From Pseudomonas haemolytica (GTDB taxonomy: Bacteria; Pseudomonadota; Gammaproteobacteria; Pseudomonadales; Pseudomonadaceae), in the NCBI RefSeq assembly GCF_009659625.1, contig NZ_VOIW01000004.1, positions 186,001 to 250,000 of the forward strand: 64,000 nucleotides of DNA, written 5' to 3'. The translations under genes and the position numbers were made by a program. The notes beneath the pieces are model-generated. The model saw nothing but the letters and a program-made list of their open reading frames with translations. It did no database searches and was not told the origin of the DNA. Below, piece by piece: positions 45,654 through 55,119 of this stretch. The stretch's first letter is position 1, and each line of letters begins with the position of its first letter.

Positions 45654-48347
45654 ATGAAAAGCCAACCCGATGTCGCCCGTATGGCGGCCGAGGTAGTGAC
45701 GCAATTACCGGTGCCTTCGCGCCTCGGTATGCTGCGTTTCGAGCGGCTTAATGAGGCAAGCTGGGCCATGCTCTACCTTGACCCCAATTGCGAGCGCCAA
45801 TTCGGCTGGCCGGCGGTAGAGCTCTGTGCCTTGATCGGTACGCCCTACGCTAGCCTGATGGAACCGCAAGTGCGGTATCAGTTGCACGATGCAATCCAGC
45901 AGCAATTGACTCAAAGCCCCCATTATCTGGTGCGCTACACCTTGCACACCAGCGACGGCCCGCTGAGCCTGTTGGAAATGGGCGAGGCCTATAAACAACA
46001 CAACCGCCACCTGCTGCGCGGCTACCTGATGGTGGTTGACGGGCTGTTCAGTGAAACCACCGCGCCCGCCCCGACCGCCGACCTGGAAAACCAGAACAGC
46101 CGCCTGCAGATCGCCCTGGAACTCAACCAGCGTGCGCAGCAGGAACAGTTGCTGCACCTGGAACGGGTACGCGCCCAGCAAGAGTTGATCCTGCTGCTGG
46201 CCCGCCAGCGCTACACCATGCCTAATTCGCTGCAAGAAGCCGCTGAGCTGATCACCCGCAGCGCATGCGACATCTACCAGATCGACTGCGCCAGCATCTG
46301 GAACCTCGAAGACCAACGCCTGGTACCGATCTCGGCGTACCACCGTGCCGACCAACAGCACCACCTGCCCGACGCCATCGACGCCAGTGACTTCCCGGAT
46401 TACCTGGAAGCCCTGCACTCCAGTCGTGCCATCGATGCCACCCATGCCCTGCGTGACCCGCGTACCCGTGAAATGGCCGAAAGCCTGCGCGCCAAGGATA
46501 TTCACGCAATGCTCGACGCCAGCATTCGTGTGGATGGCCAGGTCGTCGGTGTGCTGTGCCTGGAACAACGGGGTAGCTCGCGTGCATGGCAGTCCGATGA
46601 GATCGCATTTGCCGGCGAGTTGGCGGACCAGTTCGCCCAGGTCATCAACAACCACAACCGCCGTACCGCCACCAGTGCCCTGCACCTGTTCCAGCGAGCG
46701 GTGGAACAAAGTGCCAACGCCTTTTTGCTGGTCAATTGCGACGGTGTGGTGGAGTACGTCAACCCCAGCTTCACCGCGATTACCCAGTACAGCGCCGAAG
46801 AGGTCCACGGTCATCGCCTGGCCCAACTGCCGGCCCTGGAAAACCTCAGTGAATTGCTGTTCGACGCGCCGTCGGCCCTGGCCAAAAGCAATAGCTGGCA
46901 AGGTGAGTTCAAAAGCCGTCGCAAGAACCTGGAACCCTACTGGGGCCAGTTGTCGATTTCCAAGGTGTATGGTGACAACCGCGAGTTGACCCACTACATC
47001 GGCATCTACGAAGACATCACCCAGACCAAACTGGCGCAACAGCGCATCGAACGCCTGGCCTACACCGATAACCTGACCAACCTGGGCAACCGCCCGGCGT
47101 TTATCCGCAACCTCGACGAGCGGTTTGCCCGCGACAGCGACAGCCCCATCAGCCTGCTGCTGGTGGACATCGACAACTTCAAGCGGATCAACGACAGCCT
47201 CGGCCACCAGACCGGCGACAAACTGCTGATCAGCCTGGCCCGCCGCCTGCGCAACAGCTTGAGCACCGGCGGCAGCCTGGCGCGCTTTGCCAGTAACGAA
47301 TTTGCGGTGCTGCTGGACGATGCCGACCTGGAAACGGGCCAGCAGGTCGCCTGCCAGTTGCTCGCCACCCTCGACAAGCCAATGTTCGTCGACAACCAGT
47401 TGATCAGCGTCACCGGCTCCGTGGGCCTGGCCTGCGCGCCGCTGCATGGTCGCGACCCACAAACCCTGATGCGCAACGCCGGGCTGGCCCTGCACAAGGC
47501 CAAGGCCAACGGTAAACATCAGGTGCAGGTATTTACCGAGGCCCTGAATGCCGAGGCCAGCTACAAGCTGTTCGTGGAAAACAACTTGCGCCGCGCCCTG
47601 ACCCAGAACGAACTGGACGTGTTCTACCAGCCCAAGCTGTGCCTGCGCAGCGGTCGTTTGCTGGGAATGGAAGCGCTGTTGCGCTGGAACCACCCGGAAA
47701 AGGGCATGATTCGCCCGGACCAGTTCATCAGCGTGGCCGAAGAAACCGGGCTGATCATCCCTATCGGCAAATGGATCGCCCGCCAGGCCTGCCGCATGAG
47801 CCGGCAGTTGAGCGCCGCAGGCATGGGCAATTTGCAGGTGGCGATCAACCTGTCGCCCAAGCAGTTTTCCGACCCGGACCTGGTGGCCTCGATCGCTACA
47901 ATCCTCAAGGAGGAACAACTGCCGGCCAACCTGCTGGAGCTGGAGCTGACCGAAGGCCTGCTGCTGGAGGCCACCGAAGACACGCGCCTGCAACTGGACC
48001 AGCTCAAGAGCTTTGGCCTGACCCTGGCCATGGACGACTTCGGCACCGGTTACTCGTCGCTGAGCTACTTGAAAAAATTCCCCATCGACATCATTAAGAT
48101 TGATCGCAGCTTTATCCACGAAATCCCGGATAACCAGGACGACATGGAAATTACCTCGGCGGTGATTGCCATGGCCCATAACCTCAAGCTCAAGGTGGTG
48201 GCCGAAGGCATCGAGACCGCTGAGCAGTTGGCGTTCCTGCGCCGGCACCGCTGCGATGTGGGCCAAGGCTACCTGTTCGACCGGCCGATCCCCGGTGCAG
48301 AGCTGCTGGAGAAGCTCAAACGCTATCCGCGCGGGCCAATCGCCTGA
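45654..48347 (+). CDS. dipA: c-di-GMP phosphodiesterase with degenerate GGDEF (DipA-like)
   Basis: An 897-residue cytosolic signalling protein: an N-terminal PAS-like region and coiled coil (to about 190), a GAF domain (about 195-340), a PAS domain with PAC (about 345-460), GGDEF (about 465-620) and EAL (about 640-890). The GGDEF signature is ASNEF (546-550), so cyclase activity is unlikely. EAL is intact: MEALLRW (673-675), ELTEGLLLE, DDFGTGYSSL, KIDRSF and AEGIET. In P. aeruginosa the orthologue PA5017 (DipA) degrades c-di-GMP and promotes biofilm dispersion, and also has ASNEF. It lies between aceF and msrA, as in PAO1. Confidence 0.9.
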   Translation: MKSQPDVARMAAEVVTQLPVPSRLGMLRFERLNEASWAMLYLDPNCERQFGWPAVELCALIGTPYASLMEPQVRYQLHDAIQQQLTQSPHYLVRYTLHTSDGPLSLLEMGEAYKQHNRHLLRGYLMVVDGLFSETTAPAPTADLENQNSRLQIALELNQRAQQEQLLHLERVRAQQELILLLARQRYTMPNSLQEAAELITRSACDIYQIDCASIWNLEDQRLVPISAYHRADQQHHLPDAIDASDFPDYLEALHSSRAIDATHALRDPRTREMAESLRAKDIHAMLDASIRVDGQVVGVLCLEQRGSSRAWQSDEIAFAGELADQFAQVINNHNRRTATSALHLFQRAVEQSANAFLLVNCDGVVEYVNPSFTAITQYSAEEVHGHRLAQLPALENLSELLFDAPSALAKSNSWQGEFKSRRKNLEPYWGQLSISKVYGDNRELTHYIGIYEDITQTKLAQQRIERLAYTDNLTNLGNRPAFIRNLDERFARDSDSPISLLLVDIDNFKRINDSLGHQTGDKLLISLARRLRNSLSTGGSLARFASNEFAVLLDDADLETGQQVACQLLATLDKPMFVDNQLISVTGSVGLACAPLHGRDPQTLMRNAGLALHKAKANGKHQVQVFTEALNAEASYKLFVENNLRRALTQNELDVFYQPKLCLRSGRLLGMEALLRWNHPEKGMIRPDQFISVAEETGLIIPIGKWIARQACRMSRQLSAAGMGNLQVAINLSPKQFSDPDLVASIATILKEEQLPANLLELELTEGLLLEATEDTRLQLDQLKSFGLTLAMDDFGTGYSSLSYLKKFPIDIIKIDRSFIHEIPDNQDDMEITSAVIAMAHNLKLKVVAEGIETAEQLAFLRRHRCDVGQGYLFDRPIPGAELLEKLKRYPRGPIA

Positions 48348-48419
48348 CAGCGCTGTAACACTCGGGCACACTGGCTGTCTGACAATTTACTGTTACTCAA
48401 CCTGACGAGAGGACTGATC

Positions 48420-49067
48420 ATGGTCTTGCGCTCGGAAATTCTGGTGAACAAAAACGTGCTGCCTACTCAAGAACAAGCGTTGCCTGGCCGTGAAACCCCA
48501 ATGGCGCTGCCAGAGACCCACTTCGTCAACGGCAACCCGCTGCTGGGCCCGTTCCTTGATGACGTCGGTTTCGCGATCTTCGGCCTGGGCTGCTTCTGGG
48601 GCGCGGAACGCAAATTCTGGCAGCGCGATGGCGTGGTCAGCACCGTGGTCGGCTACGCCGGCGGCTTCACGCCGAACCCGACCTACGAAGAAGTCTGCTC
48701 CGGCCTGACCGGGCACAGCGAAGTGGTGCTGGTGGTGTATGACCAGGCCAAGGTCAAGTACGAAGACCTGTTGAAGATGTTCTGGGAACTGCACAACCCG
48801 ACCCAGGGCATGCGCCAGGGCAATGATATTGGCAGCCAGTACCGTTCGGTGATCTACGCCACCACGCCTGAACAACTGGCGGCGGCCAAAGCCAGTGCCG
48901 AGGCTTATCAGCAAGAGCTGACCAAGGCCGGTGTCGGTGAGATCACCACGGAAATCGAAGAAGCCCCGACGGTGTACTTCGCCGAGGCGTACCACCAGCA
49001 GTACCTGGCGAAGAATCCGCAGGGGTATTGCGGGATCGGCGGCACAGGCGTGACCTGCCCGATCTAA
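48420..49067 (+). CDS. msrA: Peptide methionine sulfoxide reductase MsrA
   Basis: MsrA reduces the S-epimer of methionine sulfoxide in proteins. The 215-residue protein has the catalytic motif GLGCFWGAE with Cys58, the family segment [18 protein letters not shown] and a C-terminal recycling cysteine ([12 protein letters not shown]). GAGAGGA precedes the ATG. The N-terminal extension before the core is the usual form in Pseudomonas. It is expected in the cytoplasm, with thioredoxin as electron donor. Confidence 0.96.
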   Translation: MVLRSEILVNKNVLPTQEQALPGRETPMALPETHFVNGNPLLGPFLDDVGFAIFGLGCFWGAERKFWQRDGVVSTVVGYAGGFTPNPTYEEVCSGLTGHSEVVLVVYDQAKVKYEDLLKMFWELHNPTQGMRQGNDIGSQYRSVIYATTPEQLAAAKASAEAYQQELTKAGVGEITTEIEEAPTVYFAEAYHQQYLAKNPQGYCGIGGTGVTCPI

Positions 49068-49082
49068 GGGCAACATAGAACC

Positions 49083-49177
49083 AAATGTGGGAGGGGGCTT
49101 GCTCCCGATTGCGGTGTGTCAGTTACAGAAGTACTGACTGACAGTCAGCAATCGGGAGCAAGCCCCCTCCCACATTT
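49083..49177. repeat. REPIN-type palindrome, perfect 30-bp arms
   Basis: The arms at 49083-49112 and 49148-49177 (AAATGTGGGAGGGGGCTTGC followed by TCCCGATTGC) are exact complements, the longest in the window. The element separates the convergent msrA and rlmJ genes. Confidence 0.92.
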
Positions 49178-49203
49178 AGTTTTGTGTGTGGCCTGAGAGC
49201 TGA

Positions 49204-50040
49204 CTATTCAGCGATAAGCCAATCCATCTGCCACCCACCCTGGGTCTGGCCAAGCTTCTTGGACAGCCACGGCAGCAGCTCACGCAACTCCTCTTCCAGG
49301 CCCCACGGCGGGTTGGCAATCGCCAGCCCCGAGCCGGTCAGGGTGTTGGGGGTGTCCAGGGGATGCACCAGCAACTCCACACGCAGCAACTTCGGCGCAC
49401 CAGTGCCGGCCAGGTCCTGGTAGAAGCGGCGCAACATGCGCTGGTCCTTCACCGGGTACCAGATCGCCGCGACCGTCTGGCGCATACGGCTGACCGCTTC
49501 CTTGAGGGACGCCGCGCAACGCTGCATTTCATCGAGCTGTTCAAACGGTGGGTCGATCAGCATCAACGCGCGTTTTTCCGGCACCGGCAACAGGGCGCGT
49601 GGCACATGCCAGCCTTCGCCCAGGTGCACTTTGACGCGGCGATCACCTTTCATGTTGTCCTTGAGCAGCACGCCATCTTCCGGGTGCTTCTCGTTGAGCA
49701 GCACCCGGTCCTGAGGCCGTGTGAGGCGTCGCGCCAGTTCCGGCGAGCCCGGGTAGTAGCGCAACTGGCCGTCCGGGTTCATCTCGTGCAGTACACGCAT
49801 GTAGTCGGCGGTGAGCGGCGGCAGGTCGCTTGCGCCCCACAGGCGGGCGATGCCTTCCAGGTATTCACCGGTGCGGTTGGCCTGATCGCCCTGCAGGTCG
49901 TACAGGCCAATGCCGGCGTGCGTGTCGAGGTAGGCGAACGGCTGCTCCTTGCGCGACATCAGGGCGATGAGGCGGGTCAAGGTCAGGTGTTTGAAGACAT
50001 CGGCATGGTTGCCGGCGTGAAAGGCGTGACGATAATTCAT
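49204..50040 (-). CDS. rlmJ: 23S rRNA (adenine2030-N6)-methyltransferase RlmJ
   Basis: RlmJ methylates A2030 of 23S rRNA using S-adenosylmethionine. The 278-residue protein begins MNYRHAFHAGNHADVFKHL, the diagnostic start of the family. It has YLDTHAGIGLYDL in the SAM-binding region and the catalytic DPPF motif in MLIDPPFEQLDEM. The start and length are typical. It lies downstream of the DUF4123 gene on the same strand, about 100 bp away. Confidence 0.93.
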   Translation of the reverse strand: MNYRHAFHAGNHADVFKHLTLTRLIALMSRKEQPFAYLDTHAGIGLYDLQGDQANRTGEYLEGIARLWGASDLPPLTADYMRVLHEMNPDGQLRYYPGSPELARRLTRPQDRVLLNEKHPEDGVLLKDNMKGDRRVKVHLGEGWHVPRALLPVPEKRALMLIDPPFEQLDEMQRCAASLKEAVSRMRQTVAAIWYPVKDQRMLRRFYQDLAGTGAPKLLRVELLVHPLDTPNTLTGSGLAIANPPWGLEEELRELLPWLSKKLGQTQGGWQMDWLIAE

Positions 50041-50137
50041 GGTTGCTCCTGCGCAGGGGGCGAAGTTTACCTGCTACCGGCGCAAAGGTGCAGGGCCGCA
50101 TGGCGGGCCGCATCGATGCCACACGATTGCCATGGGC

Positions 50138-50863
50138 TCAACTCAACTCCAAGGCAAGGTAGTCAGCCAGTGCGGCCGGGCTGATATCCGGCCTGCGTGC
50201 GAAGTAGGCGACCTTGTGCTGCAAGGTGCTTGGCGTAAGCGCGGTGTACAGGTCGGGCCGCTGCTCCTGGAGCCATTGCAGCAGGTTGTCGACCAGTACC
50301 TGCGGTGACTGCTGTGCCAGGTGTACCAGCAATGGCTCCGGCACCCGCCACCAAGGGCTGGTCTTGGCTGGCGTGACCGGCCGCGGCGTCACTGACAGCG
50401 GCCGGCCGTTGATCAGATAGCGCTGGAAGACCGGTAACAGACTACCCGCCTCGTCACCCAACTGCTGCAAGATCGGCAAAAAATGCGCCCCATCCCAAAA
50501 GCGCAAAAATACCGGCTGGTCTTCGGGCACGTACACCTGGGTCAAGCCCTGCAAGTGCTCGATCACGGTTTCCAGCGGGCAGGACGCTACCGCCAGCCAA
50601 CCCCAATCCGATGCCTGGGTAGTGGCTATCCAATCGAGGAAGGCACTGCCCGGTTCGACGACTGCAACGTAAGGCATGACCTCATTCCAATCGGCGTAGG
50701 CCGTGCCTGCCCAGACTGGTTGCGGTGGCTTGCCCGCCGCCATGGCTTGCCAGGCAGCAAACGGCTTGGCGTCGCTGGCACTGCCCAGCACGGCGTACAT
50801 TTGCTCATTAGGATGCAGTGGGTATTGCGCCAGCCAGGCGCGGGGAGTCAAGGGTGCAGGCAT
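50138..50863 (-). CDS. DUF4123 type VI effector chaperone-like protein
   Basis: A 241-residue soluble protein with the DUF4123 pattern: LNPNEQMYAVLGSAS-like start (YPLHPNEQMYAVLG), YVAVVEPGSAFLDWI, and GWLAVASCPLETVIEHLQGL followed by VFLRFWDGAHFLPIL. DUF4123 proteins (Tap-1/TEC) load effectors onto VgrG spikes. The ATG overlaps the vgrG stop codon by one base, so the two are coupled. No effector or immunity gene follows; the next gene is rlmJ. Confidence 0.85.
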   Translation of the reverse strand: MPAPLTPRAWLAQYPLHPNEQMYAVLGSASDAKPFAAWQAMAAGKPPQPVWAGTAYADWNEVMPYVAVVEPGSAFLDWIATTQASDWGWLAVASCPLETVIEHLQGLTQVYVPEDQPVFLRFWDGAHFLPILQQLGDEAGSLLPVFQRYLINGRPLSVTPRPVTPAKTSPWWRVPEPLLVHLAQQSPQVLVDNLLQWLQEQRPDLYTALTPSTLQHKVAYFARRPDISPAALADYLALELS

Positions 50864-52884
50864 CAAGGGAAACTCCGTGCATGAGTGCTGATATCGCACT
50901 GTCCGCTCTTGCAGCGTTCACATTCTTCGCAAAATGGCGCGCTACGCTTCAGGCTGGCCACTTGCACAGCGCTTAACGGTGCGGGAATAACCGCCAGCAA
51001 CGTCTCCTTCAACCCTGGCATCAACGGCGCCGCCGCTGGAGCAGGCGCCCCGCCGAGCTGGATCGGCACACTGCTGAAAATCCCGCCCGCCGACAGCGTG
51101 ATCGACTGCCCGCCCGCCTGAATCGTCACGCTGGTGCTCGCATCAATGACGATGCTTTGCCCCGCCCCCAGCTGGATGGTCTGCCCGGCACGCATATGCT
51201 GCGAACCGCCGACCACCAGATGATCATCCTGCTTGAGTTCAGTCAGGCGGTTGCCATGGGTGATGCGTTGCTCTTCGCCCTGCAACTCGTGGTGCGACTC
51301 TCCGCCCACCCGCACACGACGCTGGTTATCGACCTGCACCTGTTGGTCATTGAGCACATGCTGGGTCCAGTCCCGCTGGGCCCGCAGGTAGATTTCCTCG
51401 GCGCCCTTGCGGTCTTCGATTCGCAGCTCATTGTAGCCCCCACCACCCGGGCTGCTCTGGCTACGCAGGATACTGCGGGTCTTGTCCGCCGGCAGGTCGA
51501 GGGGCATCGGTGTGGCGGCATTAGGCAGGCACCCCACCACCAGCGGCATATCCAAATCACCATTGACGAAGCCCACCAGCACTTCCATGCCGACCCTGGG
51601 TATCAGCACCACACCATAGCGGTCATGGGCCCAGCCGCTGGCCACCCGCAGCCAGCAACTGGAATGATCGTTGAGCTCGCCGATGCGATCCCACGCCATC
51701 TGCACCTTTATCCGTCCGTATTCGTCGCAATGGATCTCACTGCCAACCGGGCCAGTGACCACTGCGCTTTGGTAACCCGATATCGTCGGGCGCGGCTGCT
51801 CAGGCAAGGGCGGGCGAAAGACTGCATCCCATGGCGTAGCGACAAATGCATTGCGATACCCCTGGCGAAACTCCTCACCCGCCACCTCGGTGACCGCCTC
51901 CTCCAGCACCTGGGGCTGCTTACCTTCATGGGTCACCTGTGTCACCAGCCACAAGTCATTCCAGTCCTCGCGCGGGTGCTCCCTCAACTGCAGAAACCGG
52001 CCACTGGCCAAGGTCGGTTCATCACCCTGGCCATGGGCGACACGATAGTCGCTGCGATGCCGCTCCAAGCTACGCTGGGCGAGGTGTTTGCCATGGGCTC
52101 GGTCGGAAAACCGGCCGGGGTATTGCTGCTCTTCAAGCTTTGGCAACTGCTCGTCGACGGCCGTGCTTTGCAGCTCCAGGTGGGGTTTTCGGAAATCGTA
52201 GTCGCGCAAATTGACGGCCGTGGTGCAGGTTGCCAATTGCAGCGTGAAGCGCTTGATCGCCGGGGTATCGGCAACCATTCCCGAACCGGGCCGGTAAGGC
52301 GTGGGGTGATCCGCCTGGGCAAACACTGTCTGGTCATCACCAAACACCAACAGGTGCCCTTCGGGAGAATGCTGGAAGTGATAGTGAATGCCCAGCTCGG
52401 CACACAGGCGCTGGATGAAGGCCAGATCGGTCTCACCGAACTGCACACAATACTCGCGCTCAGGGTAATGACCGCTCAGACGGAATTCGAAGCAATCGCC
52501 ATGGATCCCCTGCCCCACCAGTACCTGCGCAACAATCTGCGGAGCCGTCTTGTGCTGGAAAATACGTTGGTGGCTGTTGTGCGCCAGATACGCCAAGTGC
52601 GGCACCAGGCTGATCTGGTAGCGCGTCAGGCGCCGCCCGGAGTCACCCTGGGCGACCCGATAAACCAGGCCGTGAACACCATGGCCCTGCTCATCGAAAC
52701 CCAAGTACACCTGGCGATGCAGCAAGCTCTCCAGGTCAAGGTCTGGCTGCTCGCTGACCAGCTCAAGTTCAAACCGGTAAGGCTGGCTGATCGCCTCGGT
52801 GCCACTGAACGCGAATACCTTGAGGTCACTGGGAACCCCGTCAAGGGCCAGGGTAAATGCACTTTGATTGGCAGGAGCGAACAT
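50863..52884 (-). CDS. vgrG: Type VI secretion spike protein VgrG
   Basis: A 673-residue VgrG. The gp27-like part occupies about residues 10-330 (FSGTEAISQPYRFELELVSE; GETDLAFIQRLCAELGIHYHF), the OB-fold gp5 part follows (SEIHCDEYGRIKVQMAWDRIG, SSCWLRVASGWAHDRYGVVLIPRVGMEVLVGF), then beta-helix repeats to about 615. The tail continues with an Ala/Pro segment and a Cys cluster, CEECERCKSGQC (Cys652, 655, 658, 663). No other type VI component is in the window, so this is an orphan vgrG that needs an apparatus encoded elsewhere. Confidence 0.94.
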   Translation of the reverse strand: MFAPANQSAFTLALDGVPSDLKVFAFSGTEAISQPYRFELELVSEQPDLDLESLLHRQVYLGFDEQGHGVHGLVYRVAQGDSGRRLTRYQISLVPHLAYLAHNSHQRIFQHKTAPQIVAQVLVGQGIHGDCFEFRLSGHYPEREYCVQFGETDLAFIQRLCAELGIHYHFQHSPEGHLLVFGDDQTVFAQADHPTPYRPGSGMVADTPAIKRFTLQLATCTTAVNLRDYDFRKPHLELQSTAVDEQLPKLEEQQYPGRFSDRAHGKHLAQRSLERHRSDYRVAHGQGDEPTLASGRFLQLREHPREDWNDLWLVTQVTHEGKQPQVLEEAVTEVAGEEFRQGYRNAFVATPWDAVFRPPLPEQPRPTISGYQSAVVTGPVGSEIHCDEYGRIKVQMAWDRIGELNDHSSCWLRVASGWAHDRYGVVLIPRVGMEVLVGFVNGDLDMPLVVGCLPNAATPMPLDLPADKTRSILRSQSSPGGGGYNELRIEDRKGAEEIYLRAQRDWTQHVLNDQQVQVDNQRRVRVGGESHHELQGEEQRITHGNRLTELKQDDHLVVGGSQHMRAGQTIQLGAGQSIVIDASTSVTIQAGGQSITLSAGGIFSSVPIQLGGAPAPAAAPLMPGLKETLLAVIPAPLSAVQVASLKRSAPFCEECERCKSGQCDISTHARSFP

Positions 52885-53062
52885 CCGGTGTTTCTCCGCG
52901 AAGGGTGGGCGGCCGATTCTGCACCAGCTTGTTGCCGGCCTGGGCGCATCGCAGGTAAATCAGTAAGGTCCTACCGCAGTCTTCCTCTATCCGTCGTCGA
53001 GGGCGCATAGCGAGCCGTGCTAGCGTAATAACTTCTCTCCTCGACATAACACGGGAAACAGC

Positions 53063-53551
53063 ATGGCGACCCGCTACGCAAAAATCATCCTGACCCTGGT
53101 CCTGGCAACCTTCGCCACCCTGGTCGCGTTCAATAACATCACCGACTACGGCTCCAACTTCGCCTTCGTCAAACATGTGCTGAGCATGGACACCACCTTC
53201 CCCGGCAACGCCGCCATGTACCGCGCAATCACCGCCCCCTGGGCGTGGCACGCCGCCTACGCGCTGATCATCCTCGGTGAATTGCTGACCGCGCTGTTGC
53301 TCGCACGGGGCGCGTTGTCGTTGTGGCGTGCACGCCACGCCAGCGGCACCGACTTCAACCACGCGAAGACATGCGCCATCGCAGGCCTTACCCTCGGCTT
53401 CGTGGTGTGGTTTTTTGGCTTTATGGTGGTCGGTGGCGAGTGGTTCCTGATGTGGCAATCCCATCAATGGAATGGCCAGGAAGCCGCGTTCAAGTTCTAC
53501 ATGGCGATTCTGGGGGTGCTGATTTTTCTCAATCAGACGGAAAGGGATTGA
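53063..53551 (+). CDS. DUF2165 small membrane protein
   Basis: A 162-residue inner-membrane protein with four hydrophobic segments (IILTLVLATFATLVAFNNI, AAYALIILGELLTALLLARG, AGLTLGFVVWFFGFMVVG, FYMAILGVLIFL) and the conserved NNITDYGSNFAFVKHVLSMDTT loop that marks DUF2165. The function is unknown. It is divergent from vgrG across about 180 bp and convergent with putP, sharing a strong terminator. Confidence 0.85.
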   Translation: MATRYAKIILTLVLATFATLVAFNNITDYGSNFAFVKHVLSMDTTFPGNAAMYRAITAPWAWHAAYALIILGELLTALLLARGALSLWRARHASGTDFNHAKTCAIAGLTLGFVVWFFGFMVVGGEWFLMWQSHQWNGQEAAFKFYMAILGVLIFLNQTERD

Positions 53552-53563
53552 ATCAATCCCCAT

Positions 53564-53602
53564 AAAAAAAGGCCCAGCATCCTGAGGACGTGGGCCTTTT
53601 TT
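53564..53602. terminator. Bidirectional terminator between DUF2165 gene and putP
   Basis: AAAAAAAGGCCCA and TGGGCCTTTTTT flank a 14-base loop, giving a stem with A and T tracts on both sides, suitable for stopping both convergent genes. Confidence 0.9.
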
Positions 53603-53634
53603 ACTCGCTAGACAGGCGTTAAACGCCCATCGAA

Positions 53635-55119
53635 TTACTTGTTGAGGTTGTAGTCTTTCTCCGCCGCATCAAAGCGCTCGACCATACCTGCAGTCGGTGC
53701 GCCCATCTTGCTCACGAAGTAGATCGCCAGGCTGGCGAAGATGAAGCCTGGGATGATTTCGTACAGGCCCAGCAGCGAGAAGTGCTTCCACACGATCACG
53801 GTGATCGCGCCGACCAGGATGCCGGCCAGTGCGCCGTTGCGGGTCATGTGTTTCCAGATGACCGAGATCAGCACCACAGGGCCGAACGCAGCGCCGAATC
53901 CGGCCCAGGCGTAGCTGACCAGGCCCAGTACGCGGTTTTCCGGGTTGGCGGCCATGGCGATGGCGATCAAGGCCACCACCAGCACCATGATCCGGCCTAC
54001 CCACACCAGCTCAAGCTGGGAAGCGCCTTTACGCAGGAACGCCTTGTAGAAGTCTTCGGTCAGGGCGCTGGAGCACACCAGCAGCTGGCAGCTCAGGGTG
54101 CTCATGACGGCCGCGAGGATGGCCGACAGCAGGACACCGGCAACCCATGGGTTGAACAGGATTTTGGCCAGCTCGATAAACACACGCTCAGGGTTTTCAG
54201 TCACCGGGCCTGCCAATTCCGGATGCGCCGAGAAGTAAGCAATACCGAAGAAGCCCACCGCCACGGTGCCGCCCAGGCACAGGATCATCCAGGTCATGGA
54301 GATGCGACGCGCCTTGGCGATCGACTTCACCGAGTCCGCCGCCATGAAACGCGCGAGGATGTGCGGCTGGCCGAAGTAACCCAGGCCCCAGCCCATCAGC
54401 GAGATAACGCCGATGAAGGTGGTGTTTTTGAGCATGTCGAAGTTGGTCGGGTCCTTGGCTTCAATGGCCAGGAACGTGGTGTCCACACCGCCGGTCGCCA
54501 GCAGCACGATGATCGGCGTCAGGATCAACGCGAAGATCATCAGCGTGGCTTGTACGGTGTCGGTCCAGCTGACTGCCAGGAAACCACCGATAAAGGTGTA
54601 GGCAATAGTCGCCGCAGCACCGGCCCACAGCGCAGTCTCGTAGGGCATGCCGAAGGTGCTTTCAAACAGGCGGGCACCGGCAACGATGCCGGAGGCGCAG
54701 TAGATGGTGAAGAACACCAGGATCACCACGGCGGAGATGATCCGCAGCAAGCCGCTTTTATCTTCGAAGCGGCTGGAGAAGTAATCCGGCAGGGTCAGGG
54801 CGTCGCCGTTGTGTTCGGTCTGCACCCGCAGGCGGCCGGCCACGAACAACCAGTTGAGGTAAGCACCGACGATCAGGCCGATGGCAATCCAGCTTTCCGA
54901 CAGGCCGGACATGTAGATCGCGCCCGGCAAGCCCATCAACAACCAGCCGCTCATATCGGAAGCACCGGCCGACAAAGCTGTCACCACGCTACCGAGGCTG
55001 CGACCGCCGAGGATGTAATCAGAAAGGTTATTGGTGGAGCGATAGGCCATCAAGCCGATCAGCACCATTGCTGCGATGTAGATCACGAACGTGATCAGGG
55101 TTGGATTACTAACGCTCAT
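53635..55119 (-). CDS. putP: Sodium/proline symporter PutP
   Basis: PutP imports proline with sodium. The 494-residue protein has the LeuT-fold of the SSS family with about thirteen helices, opening TLITFVIYIAAMVLIGLMAYR, then DYILGGRSLGSVVTALSAGASDMSGWLLMGLPGA (the Ser/Asp sodium site), and FGQPHILARFMA near the middle. It is divergent from putA and shares the GTTGCACC-rich intergenic region with it, so PutA repression of both is expected. Confidence 0.96.
   Translation of the reverse strand: MSVSNPTLITFVIYIAAMVLIGLMAYRSTNNLSDYILGGRSLGSVVTALSAGASDMSGWLLMGLPGAIYMSGLSESWIAIGLIVGAYLNWLFVAGRLRVQTEHNGDALTLPDYFSSRFEDKSGLLRIISAVVILVFFTIYCASGIVAGARLFESTFGMPYETALWAGAAATIAYTFIGGFLAVSWTDTVQATLMIFALILTPIIVLLATGGVDTTFLAIEAKDPTNFDMLKNTTFIGVISLMGWGLGYFGQPHILARFMAADSVKSIAKARRISMTWMILCLGGTVAVGFFGIAYFSAHPELAGPVTENPERVFIELAKILFNPWVAGVLLSAILAAVMSTLSCQLLVCSSALTEDFYKAFLRKGASQLELVWVGRIMVLVVALIAIAMAANPENRVLGLVSYAWAGFGAAFGPVVLISVIWKHMTRNGALAGILVGAITVIVWKHFSLLGLYEIIPGFIFASLAIYFVSKMGAPTAGMVERFDAAEKDYNLNK

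Noticed and set aside
45705..48371. An 888-codon antisense frame over the dipA-like gene
   Set aside because: It mirrors the codon bias of the real gene and has no recognisable domain.
50041..50137. A small effector or immunity gene after the DUF4123 gene
   Set aside because: The gap to rlmJ is under 100 bp and holds no frame with a credible start.
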